In this document: one piece after another, positions 26,077-34,261 of the stretch
Layout of the letters: every line of letters starts with the position of its first letter
Position numbering within the stretch: the first letter of the stretch is position 1
Assembly (NCBI RefSeq): GCF_011947195.1
Contig: NZ_JAATVY010000015.1
Span: forward strand, 1-64,000
Length of the DNA stretch: 64,000 bases
Reading direction: 5' to 3'
Source: Planosporangium thailandense
GTDB lineage: Bacteria > Actinomycetota > Actinomycetes > Mycobacteriales > Micromonosporaceae
The notes under the pieces: generated by a model
Told to the model about the DNA's origin: nothing
What the model saw: the letters and a program-made list of their open reading frames with translations, nothing else
The model's database searches: none
Program-made: the position numbers and the translations under genes

Positions 26077-27612
26077 TCAAGACGGCTTCGCGATGACCGT
26101 GAACCTGTTCTCGGTGCGCCGGGCGAACTTCGCGAATCCGCGCATCCCGGGGAGGCTCTCCATCAGCCCGAAGACCGGTATCAGCAGGATCACGGCCAAC
26201 GGCTCCCACCACCTGCGCCGGCCGTCACCGGACACCCCGGCATTGACCCGCAGGCCCTCCCAGTACATCCAGATCGTGTACGCCATGTTCAGTGCCCAGA
26301 GTGGGATGACGACGAGCGTCTCCGGAGATGTGTTGGAAGCGACGAGAATGCTGAGGAGCAGAACTACTCCGACATTCGTGATCGGGCCGAGGACCCACGA
26401 CATCACCGAATATCCGAGCAGCAGCCGGTTTCGCAGCTGCAGCGACCGGTTGAATATCAAGGCGGCCAGGCCCCAGGACCAGCGCTCGCGCTGGCGGAAG
26501 AAGTCGCGGAGGCTCGCCGGCGACGCGCCGTAGCACCGCCCGCCGAACCAGGCGCTCCGGCCCCCGTAGCGAGCACTGAAGATCAGTGCGAACTGGGCGT
26601 CCTCGACAATGCTCCGAGGGCCGAAATCCCAGCCTATCGTCGCCTCGATCGAGGCCCGCACCAGCAGGAGTTCACCGTGCACGCCCGCGCGCGGCGTGCC
26701 GCTGCCGGTCCAGGCCGAGAAGCGCCCCACGTCCTCGGCGGGTCGGACCGAGTCCGCGAGCCAGACGAGCCTGCTCACGGCGTACTCGCGCGGGTACGTC
26801 AGGATGCCCTGAGCCAGGTGCTTGGCATCGCGGCCAGCCTGGAACTGCTCCTCAATGAACCGGGCCATGGCCAGGGCGGTATCGGGGCCCACACCGGTGT
26901 CGTCATCCATGTGCAGCACCCACACGTCGTCGCAATCCTCGTGCTCGCGGATCCGCAGCTCATGTGAGTAGTGGGCGGCACGCGCCTTGAATCTCGTGCC
27001 GTTGGCGGTGCGATACCGCCTCGGTACGGTGACAAGCCGTATCAGCTTGCTTCCGGCGGCCAGTCTGGCGATCCGGCCTGTCGCCTCGCAGCCCTCGTCG
27101 ATGACGATGTCGATCCTGAGCCGGGGAAAACACCTGGGGAGATAGGCGATGTAGGACAGGACCGAGCGCTCGAGCGCGGGGTAGGTGTCATGCCGGCCGA
27201 TGGTAGGAACGACGACGATGAGGAAATCCTCGCTTCTCGTCAGCCCGTGTCCAGACCACCGAGCCGCTGACTCGCGCAGTGCCTTACGAGTCCGTCGTAT
27301 ACCGACGATACCGGTGAGCGTGGTGAAGATTGGCCACGTCCACAGCAGCGTCAGCGGCCAGCCAAGCACGCCGGCTACCGGGGCGTTGGACCAGAAGTCA
27401 CTCACCACAATTATCAGATAGGAGAGAGTCAGCGGCAGGAACGCTGGCCTCCAGTGCGCGAGCCTGCGGTGCAGTTCTCGCGCCTGCCGCGGGCCGAACA
27501 AGCTCAGCGCGACCCGGAACTGCCCCGTGCTCAGCGTTTCCCGGCCCGCGAGCCAGGCGTCCCAATCAAGCCAGGCGTCCCAATCCGGAGGTGCAGCTTT
27601 CGGTCCTCCCAC
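26077..27612 (-). CDS. Membrane GT2 glycosyltransferase, egghead/BRE-3-like
   Basis: 511 residues from GTG 27612 with AGGGGAG upstream; the frame stays open further left but has no start with a ribosome site. Two N-terminal TM helices precede the catalytic domain (FLIVVVPTIGRHDTYPALER; nucleotide/metal motif HMDDDTG; acidic base near IVEDAQF; RQRERWSWGL). Three or four C-terminal TM helices follow. The pattern matches egghead-like beta-1,4-mannosyltransferases. Near the N-terminus WDAWLDWDAWLAG is a tandem duplication visible in the DNA. The GH5 gene just upstream in the same direction could process its polymer. Confidence 0.82.
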   Translation of the reverse strand: MGGPKAAPPDWDAWLDWDAWLAGRETLSTGQFRVALSLFGPRQARELHRRLAHWRPAFLPLTLSYLIIVVSDFWSNAPVAGVLGWPLTLLWTWPIFTTLTGIVGIRRTRKALRESAARWSGHGLTRSEDFLIVVVPTIGRHDTYPALERSVLSYIAYLPRCFPRLRIDIVIDEGCEATGRIARLAAGSKLIRLVTVPRRYRTANGTRFKARAAHYSHELRIREHEDCDDVWVLHMDDDTGVGPDTALAMARFIEEQFQAGRDAKHLAQGILTYPREYAVSRLVWLADSVRPAEDVGRFSAWTGSGTPRAGVHGELLLVRASIEATIGWDFGPRSIVEDAQFALIFSARYGGRSAWFGGRCYGASPASLRDFFRQRERWSWGLAALIFNRSLQLRNRLLLGYSVMSWVLGPITNVGVVLLLSILVASNTSPETLVVIPLWALNMAYTIWMYWEGLRVNAGVSGDGRRRWWEPLAVILLIPVFGLMESLPGMRGFAKFARRTENRFTVIAKPS

Positions 27613-27668
27613 TTTCGCTTCTCCCCTGCGTGCTCGTAGCCGCCGGGCAATGTGAGTGACTACCCGTA

Positions 27669-27768
27669 GACGGCTCGAGGTCGGCCTGGGTTGTGGTGCG
27701 GAACTCGGCCTTGCCTTTGGGGTAGTACTGGCGTAGCAGGCCGTCGGTGTTTCGTTGCTGCCGCGCTG
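27669..27768 (-). mobile_element. IS30-type transposase C-terminal relic
   Basis: On the minus strand these bases read RGSNENTDGLLRQYYPKGK then FRTTTQADLE, the conserved end of IS30-family transposases. The flanking codons do not continue the family and no start exists, so it is a decayed fragment. It lies in the 354-base gap between the GH5 and glycosyltransferase genes, just upstream of the glycosyltransferase start. Confidence 0.72.
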
Positions 27769-27909
27769 GTCATTAGCTGTACGGAGCGCGGACGGAGACC
27801 GGGCGTCGGTGGCGACAGTGAACGTGCGCGAGGTCGCGGCCGCCGGGGGCGCTGTCCTTACCCGGCACCGGGTCGCCTTCCCGGTGCCCGGGCACCCCCG
27901 GGCCAACCT

Positions 27910-27996
27910 CAGCGCGATCTCCTCGCGCTCAGCGAAACAGGCATGCCTCCGGCCGAGGTCGCCGACCTACTCGGCGGCCACCCGGCCACCGTAGAC
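27910..27996 (+). mobile_element. Transposase-like helix-turn-helix relic (IS630-type)
   Basis: The plus-strand frame reads LLALSETGMPPAEVADLLGG then HPATV, as in the N-terminal HTH of IS630-like transposases and related regulators. The frame is broken on both sides and it overlaps the 3' end of the oppositely oriented GH5 gene. It is probably the edge of an old insertion. Confidence 0.5.
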
Positions 27997-28992
27997 GGTG
28001 GCTTCCTTCGAGGTCGCCCGGATGCCGTTGACACCGTTGAAGATGCGCTGACCCCACGAGGTCAGCTGGTCGGGGTTGAAGTTGGTCGTCGTGTCGAGGT
28101 ACTCGACGCCGCCGCTGTTGCCGCTCCACGACCAGCCCAGGTAGCCGATACCGCGGGACTGCGCCTCGTTGATGATGGCGTCCTCGTCCACGTCACCGTC
28201 GGTGTGCTTCCATCCGAACTCGCCGACCACGAGGGGCAGCCCGGCGCTCCGGAAAGCGTTGTAGTAGTCGGTGACCTTGGAGGCGGTGCCGTACACGCCG
28301 TACATGTGGACGGAGAACACGGTGTTGCGCTGCGGGTCGCTGGTGAACACCGACGAGGCGGTGCTGCGCATGACGCCCGACCAGTCCTGTCCCCAGCCCG
28401 GCCCGTCGACCATGATCAGGTGCTTGAGGCCGGCGTCGCGCAGCTTCCTGATCGCTCCGCTCGTCGCGCCGGTCCAGGCGGAGGTGTCGGTGTTGCCGTA
28501 CGGCTCGTTGCCGATGTTGATGACGACGTAGCTCTCCTGGCCGGCGAGCACGCTCTTCAGCCCGATCCAGTAGTCGGCGGCCCGGTCCAGCGTGACGGCG
28601 CCGGCGTTGTCGCCGTAACCGGTGGTGTCGTGGTCCTCCAGGACGCAGATGAGCCGGTTCTGCTTGCACATCGAGATGATGTTCTGCACCTCGCCGGCTC
28701 CGACGCCACTGTCCAGCACCACGCGCACGGTGTTGGCGCCCAGCTTCTTGATCTCGGAGAACGATTGGTTCTGGCCCTTGTGCCAGGCGTACGGGTAGCT
28801 GACGCCGCGCATGACGAAGCTGTTTCCGCTGGCTTCGACGATGTTCGTTCCGCTGACGTGCAGGCCGACCATGCTCCGCGCCGACTGAGGCGACCGTGCC
28901 GCCTGCGCCGACCGTGTCGCCTTCGCGGCGACGAACACGAACGTGATCAGTGCGGCGCAGACCAATCCCACTATAACAGCTGGTTTTCTCAT
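27967..28992 (-). CDS. Secreted GH5 glycoside hydrolase (mannanase/cellulase-like)
   Basis: 341 residues from an ATG with GGGAG 7 bases upstream. A hydrophobic signal (residues ~5-24) precedes an Ala/Ser/Arg linker and a complete GH5 barrel. The acid/base Glu is in INIGNEPYGN and the nucleophile Glu in VVGEFGWKH; GVSYPYAWHKGQ and LGWSWSGNSGG are also typical. The closest class by eye is actinomycete endo-1,4-mannanase. The catalytic domain ends normally at NGIRATSKEATVYGG. Many relatives then have a linker and a carbohydrate-binding module, but here a stop follows within 6 codons, inside transposase-like DNA, so a module may have been lost. Confidence 0.85.
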   Translation of the reverse strand: MRKPAVIVGLVCAALITFVFVAAKATRSAQAARSPQSARSMVGLHVSGTNIVEASGNSFVMRGVSYPYAWHKGQNQSFSEIKKLGANTVRVVLDSGVGAGEVQNIISMCKQNRLICVLEDHDTTGYGDNAGAVTLDRAADYWIGLKSVLAGQESYVVINIGNEPYGNTDTSAWTGATSGAIRKLRDAGLKHLIMVDGPGWGQDWSGVMRSTASSVFTSDPQRNTVFSVHMYGVYGTASKVTDYYNAFRSAGLPLVVGEFGWKHTDGDVDEDAIINEAQSRGIGYLGWSWSGNSGGVEYLDTTTNFNPDQLTSWGQRIFNGVNGIRATSKEATVYGGRVAAE

Positions 28993-29108
28993 GATCTCCC
29001 TCAGGTTCGGTCGCTGACCGTAACATGAGGGTGACTGCATGTATTCCAGCTGGGGCTGCCTCAAGTACCCGCAAGATCAGCTGGGCGGGGTCTCCGAGCG
29101 CTCTGCGA

Positions 29109-29861
29109 CTACCGGAATGATCTACCCGTAGTCGGTTCGGGCCAGATGGTCGGATCCGGTACCCGAAGCCCGGCCGACACTGCCTGGTGCACGGTCCGCG
29201 CGAGTAGCGACCCGATCCGTGACCGCGGGCCGCCATAGGGCTCGGCGGTCCCGTCGGCCGGGCAGAGCAGCACGGTGGCGTCCGTGCAGGTCCCGGTGCC
29301 ATCCACCCCCGCCTCACCGAGCGCCTGCGCCTTGGCCTCGGCGACCGTGGCCACTGCGTTGACCAGCGCGGCGTCGGAGAGCCTGACGGGCGACCAGCCG
29401 ACCACATTGATCGTCCCTGGCTGACAGCCGACGGCTGCGACATCCGGACCGGCGGCCCAGACCGGTTGGCTCACCCCGGTCGTGACCTGCACCGTAACCC
29501 CGTGACTCGTTGCCGACACGACATGCCGGACGTCGACGGCGGTCAGCAACCCCGTACCGGCACCGGCCAGCCCGAGCCGCGTGGCCACCTCCTGTATGTG
29601 CTCGGCCGGGTCCGGCCGGTCGTATCCGGGCGGAACCGTGGCATTGAGCACCCAACTGCGAACGCCGAGCCCGCCACCGTAGGCACCCGACGAGATCGCC
29701 AACCACGGTCCGGCACAATGCCAGACCAGCACCGGTCGCTCGTCGGTCACGGCAACTGCGGTAACTCCGTGCGGCAGGTGGTGCGCCAGACCCGCGACTC
29801 CGTAGCGATACGGGCGCTCGCCCGCCGACCGGTGTGGCCGGCCGGGCACATGATCGGGCAC
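29109..29861 (-). CDS. cbiZ: Adenosylcobinamide amidohydrolase
   Basis: 250 residues from a GTG with AAAGGAG directly upstream. The family core SGAYGGGLGVRSWVLNATVP, then LLTAVDVRHV and the TGVSQPVWAA strand identify CbiZ, which removes the aminopropanol side chain from (pseudo)cobinamide so it can be salvaged to cobalamin. It is typical of archaea and some bacteria. No other cobalamin gene is nearby, and no convincing cobalamin riboswitch (no CCACTG-type box) was found upstream. The frame stays open ~90 codons further but without support. Confidence 0.85.
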   Translation of the reverse strand: MPDHVPGRPHRSAGERPYRYGVAGLAHHLPHGVTAVAVTDERPVLVWHCAGPWLAISSGAYGGGLGVRSWVLNATVPPGYDRPDPAEHIQEVATRLGLAGAGTGLLTAVDVRHVVSATSHGVTVQVTTGVSQPVWAAGPDVAAVGCQPGTINVVGWSPVRLSDAALVNAVATVAEAKAQALGEAGVDGTGTCTDATVLLCPADGTAEPYGGPRSRIGSLLARTVHQAVSAGLRVPDPTIWPEPTTGRSFR

Positions 29862-30431
29862 ACAAGCTCCTTTCCGGCTACCGGCGCCGGTCGGAGTGAC
29901 GGCATTCAGCGTCGGCTGCGACCCGATGCGTACTGGGGTAGGTGCGCGCACGTTACCCGCTCTGCGCACCGGCATCAAACTCGCCACGTCCGAAGTGTGC
30001 CGAACCACGCCCTTGCCACTACTCGCGTCGATCACTTCGGCCCCGGCCGCGTGCTGGAGCGACATCCCGACGCGTGACACCTTCGCGAGGTGGGCGCGAA
30101 ACTCAGCCGAACACACCCGCGCCCTCGGCCTGGGCACATCCTCTCCCGAGTGCGGTCACACTCGGGAGAGGATGTCCATGCGACCCGACCGGACACCCGC
30201 AAACCGCGCGACAGCGGTAGAGCGAGCCCCCGCCGACGTCGGCGCCTTCCCGGCGTGGCATCCGTCGTTTGTAGACTGTCCGCCACATTGGAACGCAATC
30301 ACGGAGAGGCGAGAACGTCACTGCGTCGGCAGCGGGTTGCGGCGCGGGGCGCACCACATCGCACCGCTACGGCGTGCAACGACAGATGTGAAGGGCGGCC
30401 TACGAAGAGCGCGCGTGACGAGACGCCGTGG
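29862..30431. other. 570-base gap without a recognised gene
   Basis: This stretch lies between cbiZ and the globin gene. Both strands hold open frames but only Arg/Pro-rich ones with no family resemblance. The only distinct structure is a long hairpin at 30136-30175. Confidence 0.5.
30136..30175. terminator. 17-bp perfect hairpin upstream of cbiZ
   Basis: ACATCCTCTCCCGAGTG (30136-30152) pairs perfectly with 30159-30175 across CGGTCA. It lies ~260 bases beyond the globin stop and ~275 bases before the cbiZ start on the same strand. It may terminate the globin transcript or a lost gene. Confidence 0.6.
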
Positions 30432-30842
30432 TCATACCGACCAGCCGACGCCCGTCCTCGGCGCGGCGACGATGACCTCCTCATGCGCCACCAGCACGTC
30501 CTTCACCACCTCCACGATGTCTTCCGGGACGTGGTGAACCAGCAGCGATGCCAGCACGTACCGGCCCACCCGGGCATAGTGCTCCGGCTCGATGCAGAGG
30601 TGACGATGTGCGTCGTCAAGTTCGCGACCCGTGTACTCCCGTGGCCCGCCGAGTAGCTGGCTGAGCAGCTTGACCATGTGCGCCTTGACCGACGGCAGGT
30701 AGGCCTGATTGAAGTATCGCTTCACTTGCTCGTCACGCATGATCAGGAAGTAGAGGTGATCGACGACGGACTGAATGGCCTTCACGCCGCCGACGCGCTC
30801 ATAAGGGGACAGCGACTGTGCGGGGTAACCAGGAGTGGACAT
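30432..30842 (-). CDS. Group 1 truncated hemoglobin
   Basis: 136 residues from an ATG with GGAGG upstream. YERVGGVKAIQSVVDHLYFL, HMVKLLSQLLGGP and YTGRELDDAHRHL match trHbN-type globins. The proximal haem His is in DDAHRHL and a Tyr is at the B10 position (DHLYFL). Such proteins bind O2 and NO and can detoxify NO. A ~15-residue N-terminal extension and a short C-terminal tail are present. The upstream region 30843-30920 is AT-rich for this DNA, as expected for a regulated promoter. The flavohemoglobin remnant at 3.8 kb would have overlapping function. Confidence 0.88.
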   Translation of the reverse strand: MSTPGYPAQSLSPYERVGGVKAIQSVVDHLYFLIMRDEQVKRYFNQAYLPSVKAHMVKLLSQLLGGPREYTGRELDDAHRHLCIEPEHYARVGRYVLASLLVHHVPEDIVEVVKDVLVAHEEVIVAAPRTGVGWSV

Positions 30843-31056
30843 CACCCTCCTTCGATTCGAGTATTTAACTTCTTCGATCAGCAACATATACAACACGATT
30901 CGTCGGTCGCCGGATAGACCACCGGCCCTGTCTCCGTGTGACAGCAGTCACGCGTCCCGAACGCGAACTCCCGCCGTGACAGCCGGTGACACGAACAGAC
31001 CCGGCCAGGCGCCTCCCCATCAGATCCCGGCTTAATCGCGGCTACCGCACCGCACG

Positions 31057-31923
31057 TCACCCGCTCCCCTCTCGCGGAAACGCATGAGGAGCTCGCCTTG
31101 ACATGGCGAGGAGCGGGCCGACTCGAACGGAAGTCACTCCAGCCGAGCCGTCAGGCGGCCGGGGAGCGGCTGCCTGCGGCAGGTCGAACTGTCGTTCGTC
31201 GACCTCCGGCGGGACGAGAAACACGTAACCGAGCGCGATGAGCAGGGCGACCACGAACAACGCGATCGGGATCAGGAAGGTATCGGCGCCGATACCTCGC
31301 GCGGGGTCCGGCTGGGTGTGCGCGCCGACACGCATCGCAGCCATCGCGGCGTAGTGCGTCGCGCACATGCCCAGACCCATGACGCCAGCCGCGGCGACGG
31401 TAGCCGGCGCGCTGCTCACCCTGAGTGTGCACCACAGCGCAATCGTGGCGGTGGCGACGGCGATCGCCACGGATACTGCGACCAGTACCGGGCTCATTCC
31501 GACCGGCCCGTCCAGCCGCATCGCCCGCACGCCGAGGTGGTGCATGCCGGCCACCCCCATGCCGGTGAACAGGCCGCCGCCCACCACCTTCCAGGTCGAC
31601 GGGCGGCCGAACCCGATCACGAAAACCGCGCCGCCCACCACGACGATTGCGGTGGCGAAGCTCGCGACGGTCAGCGACAGGTCGAAGCGGACCGGGGATC
31701 GGCCGACCGTGAAGCCGGTGAAAGCGATGAAGTGCATGACCCAGGACCCGGTGCCACCCAGCGCCCACGTCGCCAGCAGGAGCATGCTGACCTTCTGCCG
31801 CCGTTGGCCCGCCACGCGCGCCCGGGCCGTGCAGGCCAGTCCCAGCAACGAGCCCAGGAAGGACATCGCGTACGCGAAAACCGGTGTTACCCAGCCGTAC
31901 GTGAAGTGGTCCATCTGGCTCAA
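31057..31923 (-). CDS. MHYT-domain membrane sensor protein
   Basis: A 288-residue protein with seven predicted membrane helices. The three MHYT-type repeats appear as WVMHFIAF, GMHHLGVRAM and CATHYAAM, so two keep Met-His but the third has Thr before His. The family is thought to bind copper and sense O2, CO or NO in the membrane. No output domain (GGDEF, EAL, kinase) is fused; only a ~50-residue polar tail follows. The globin gene next door in the same direction fits a gas-sensing pair, but 214 bases separate them. Confidence 0.85.
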   Translation of the reverse strand: MSQMDHFTYGWVTPVFAYAMSFLGSLLGLACTARARVAGQRRQKVSMLLLATWALGGTGSWVMHFIAFTGFTVGRSPVRFDLSLTVASFATAIVVVGGAVFVIGFGRPSTWKVVGGGLFTGMGVAGMHHLGVRAMRLDGPVGMSPVLVAVSVAIAVATATIALWCTLRVSSAPATVAAAGVMGLGMCATHYAAMAAMRVGAHTQPDPARGIGADTFLIPIALFVVALLIALGYVFLVPPEVDERQFDLPQAAAPRPPDGSAGVTSVRVGPLLAMSRRAPHAFPREGSG

Positions 31924-32195
31924 GTCGTCCTCCGCTTCTCGGTGTGCGGTCCGCCCGTTCGGGCGGCGCGTTCCCGGCTCGGGCCATACGGGTCACCATT
32001 CACCGTTACCGTGACCTACGTGCGATCCCGGCGTTCCGTTCACCGCCAGCGGGCTTGCCGCGAAATAGTGGGCGGGATCTCACCGCGCCCACGAATTGGC
32101 CCATGAACACCTGACGCACGATCGTGCGCGACGGGCTCGTGGGCCCACCCGACGAGGACGAGGCGACGTGACCGCGTCGACCCCGGGTCCGCCTG

Positions 32196-32343
32196 CGTCC
32201 ATCGCGACCAGAGGAAGTCCGATGTAGACGCTTCGTACCTGCGATACCGGCGAACCCTGATGGAAGGCAGGGGTTACCCCATGGTGGCCGCGCATGACTC
32301 GCGAATGATCCAGATCGTCCAGGAGCTGTCCGCCCGCGGCTGA
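32196..32343 (+). pseudogene. Proline dehydrogenase C-terminal relic
   Basis: In the plus frame ending at TGA 32341, the codons read RDQRKSDVDASYLRYRRTLM then EGRGYPMVAAHDSRMI. This matches the late barrel segment of proline dehydrogenase (DVDxxYxRCLxxLMxGxGYPMVxxHD). The preceding ~250 residues are absent and the frame runs out about 40 codons later than the match begins. It sits in the 519-base gap 31924-32442, which otherwise shows no gene. Confidence 0.6.
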
Positions 32344-32442
32344 CCGATTCGCTCTGAGGGATAACGGGTTGCGAACACGGCACCCGTTCCACCATCATGG
32401 AATGATGATCGTCTACAGGAAGGGCGTGTACGCCCTCGCGCG

Positions 32443-33324
32443 GTGACCGCGCTCACGCGGCGGACCGCCGCCGCTCACCTTCGTCCTGTTCAGCACCGTG
32501 GACCTGCTGTCGAGCACTGGTCCCATGCGGTGAAGATCCGGCGGGAATGGCTGGCCCACGGACTGTGCACCCGGCCGGCCGACCGGGCCGCCGCCGAGGA
32601 CAGCGTGGCCCGTATCTATGCCCGGCTCTCCCGGGGCCGCCCGCGGTTCGTCTGGGTGGCCTCGCCGCGCCAGGCGTTGCCCCTCGTATCCGGTCTGCCC
32701 ACGCACGAGGTCCTGCACGCCTGGGCCAGGGCCACCCGGCCGCCCGGGGCACCGCCGCTGGCCAGTGACCTCGTGACGGCGGTGTCGCGACTGCGCGGCG
32801 CATTGGACGCATGCGTCACGCATCCGGATCTTGATCCGCCACCGTCGCGACGGACGAAAACGCCACGTGCCGGCAGAACAGCCTGGACCAGCCTTCCGCC
32901 CCTGGAGGCGCTTGATGCCGGTGTCCCGCTACGTGCGGTCCTCCGCCACGGCGTGTGGGAAGCGTTGCGGGTCAGCCTCGCCGACGGCCTCTACCTGCCC
33001 GTGCGTTCCGTCCTCGCCGCTCCCGGCCTGCTGCCCACGGCCTGGTACGGGCAGCAGGAGGCGTACTGGATCGCCTACTACGACATGGCGCGCCGGCTCG
33101 AGCTGGCCCGATTCGAGCGCACGGACAACGACCATCTCGACGACTGGGCGACCCTGGCCCGCTCCTGCGGGTGGTGGTGGCCGGGCGAGAAGGTGTGCGT
33201 CGTCGTGGAGCGGCCCGCCGCTGTACACACCGAGCCGGTACCCGGCGGCCGGCACGACGAGGTCCGGTTACGCCGCGACCGGCCGGCCGTGGAGTACCGC
33301 GACGGCTGGTGCCCGTACAGGTGA
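32443..33324 (+). CDS. DUF6745-like protein of unknown function
   Basis: 293 residues from a GTG with a poor ribosome site. The N-terminal KIRREWLAHGLCTRPADRAA and FVWVASPRQALPL, and C-terminal YGQQEAYWIAYYDMARRL, SCGWWWPGEKVCVVVERP and AVEYRDGW, recall actinobacterial DUF6745 proteins, often annotated as leucine-rich-repeat-like. No function is known. The middle contains a low-complexity Arg/Thr/Pro insert (~residues 125-150). Its last 353 bases are overlapped by the antisense end of the SMP-30 gene. Confidence 0.62.
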   Translation: MTALTRRTAAAHLRPVQHRGPAVEHWSHAVKIRREWLAHGLCTRPADRAAAEDSVARIYARLSRGRPRFVWVASPRQALPLVSGLPTHEVLHAWARATRPPGAPPLASDLVTAVSRLRGALDACVTHPDLDPPPSRRTKTPRAGRTAWTSLPPLEALDAGVPLRAVLRHGVWEALRVSLADGLYLPVRSVLAAPGLLPTAWYGQQEAYWIAYYDMARRLELARFERTDNDHLDDWATLARSCGWWWPGEKVCVVVERPAAVHTEPVPGGRHDEVRLRRDRPAVEYRDGWCPYR

Positions 33325-34261
33325 CCGCGCACAGTGCACAGCACACCACCACGTACAGAGACAGGGGAGCCATATCCAACGCAACCGGTGACCGCGGGCC
33401 GCGCCTCCCCGCGGCTACCCTGCGAACGCGTACGCCCCGCTTTCCCTGGGCGACATCGGGGACGACGAAGAGGTTGCCGGCCATCGGCTCAACGTCTCCG
33501 AGATCACGACGCGCGGTGGTCACGTACAGGTCGGTCAGCGCCGGTCCGCCGAAAGCACACGCTGTGGTCAGTGACGCCGGGAAGGAGATCTCGCGGTCGA
33601 GCCGCCCGTCCGGGGCGTAGCGGCGCACCGCTCCTCCCCGGAACAGCGCCACCCAGACCCCGCCTGCGGAATCGGTGCACAGGCCGTCCGGCACCCCAGC
33701 GGTATCGGCGATCACCGCGAACACCCGCCGGTTGGCCGCCCGACCCGTAACGGCGTGGTAGTCGAAGACGTCGATGCGGCGGGTAGGTGTGTCCACGTAG
33801 TACATCCGGGTCATGTCCGGGCTCCACGCTATGCCGTTGCTCATGCGGACGTCGGCGGCCGCCACGTCGAGCGCGCCCTCCGATGACACGCGCGCCAGCC
33901 ATCCCGGGGAGGACTCGCTGGCGATCGTGCCCACCCACAGCCGTCCCTCGCCGTCGACGCCCACGTCGTTTCCGCGCACCCCGTGCGCGGACCAGTCCAC
34001 CAGCCACCGCAACGATCCGTCGGGCTCGGTCACCGCCACCCCGTCGCGGAGGCTGAGCACGAGGCCCTGGTGCGCACGGGGCTTCGCCGCAGCCACGGGC
34101 TGAGCGAAGGTCGTCGAGACGTCGGTCCCGTCGGCGGGGCGGTAGCGATGGACCGCGCACCGGCCGAGGTCCACCCAGAGCACGGTCCCGCTGGCCGCGT
34201 CCCAGGTCGGGCACTCCGCGAACGCGGCCCGAGCAGCCAGGGCGATCTCCACGCTCACCAT
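32972..34261 (-). CDS. SMP-30/gluconolactonase-family protein with displaced stop
   Basis: 429 codons from an ATG with GGGAG upstream. The first ~285 residues form a complete SMP-30 beta-propeller (FAECPTWDAASGTVLWVDL; GVRGNDVGVDGEGRLWVGT; MSNGIAWSPDMTRMYYVDT; GVPDGLCTDSAGGVWVALF; TACAFGGPALTDLYVTTA). The family usually stops near GNLFVVPDV plus about 15 residues. Here the frame runs on for ~140 Arg/Pro/Cys-rich codons, of which the last ~117 (33324 to 32972) are antisense to the DUF6745 gene. The original stop was apparently lost by deletion or frameshift. The enzyme may still fold. SMP-30 lactonases hydrolyse sugar lactones, which would suit the Entner-Doudoroff genes further right. Confidence 0.75.
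   Translation of the reverse strand: MVSVEIALAARAAFAECPTWDAASGTVLWVDLGRCAVHRYRPADGTDVSTTFAQPVAAAKPRAHQGLVLSLRDGVAVTEPDGSLRWLVDWSAHGVRGNDVGVDGEGRLWVGTIASESSPGWLARVSSEGALDVAAADVRMSNGIAWSPDMTRMYYVDTPTRRIDVFDYHAVTGRAANRRVFAVIADTAGVPDGLCTDSAGGVWVALFRGGAVRRYAPDGRLDREISFPASLTTACAFGGPALTDLYVTTARRDLGDVEPMAGNLFVVPDVAQGKRGVRVRRVAAGRRGPRSPVALDMAPLSLYVVVCCALCAVTCTGTSRRGTPRPAGRGVTGPRRAGRRVPARCVQRRAAPRRRTPSRPATTTRRSGPGSPSRRDGRCPCARIGPARAGAPCRSRRSSTPPAARTRPWAAGRERRGRNARAGRGRRRG

Noticed and set aside
29862-30120. Cobalamin riboswitch upstream of cbiZ
   Set aside because: Looked for the conserved B12-box and CCACTG-type core on the minus strand; neither is present.
31318-32106. Plus-strand frames over and upstream of the MHYT gene
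   Set aside because: His/Arg-rich shadow translations; the minus strand encodes seven hydrophobic helices.
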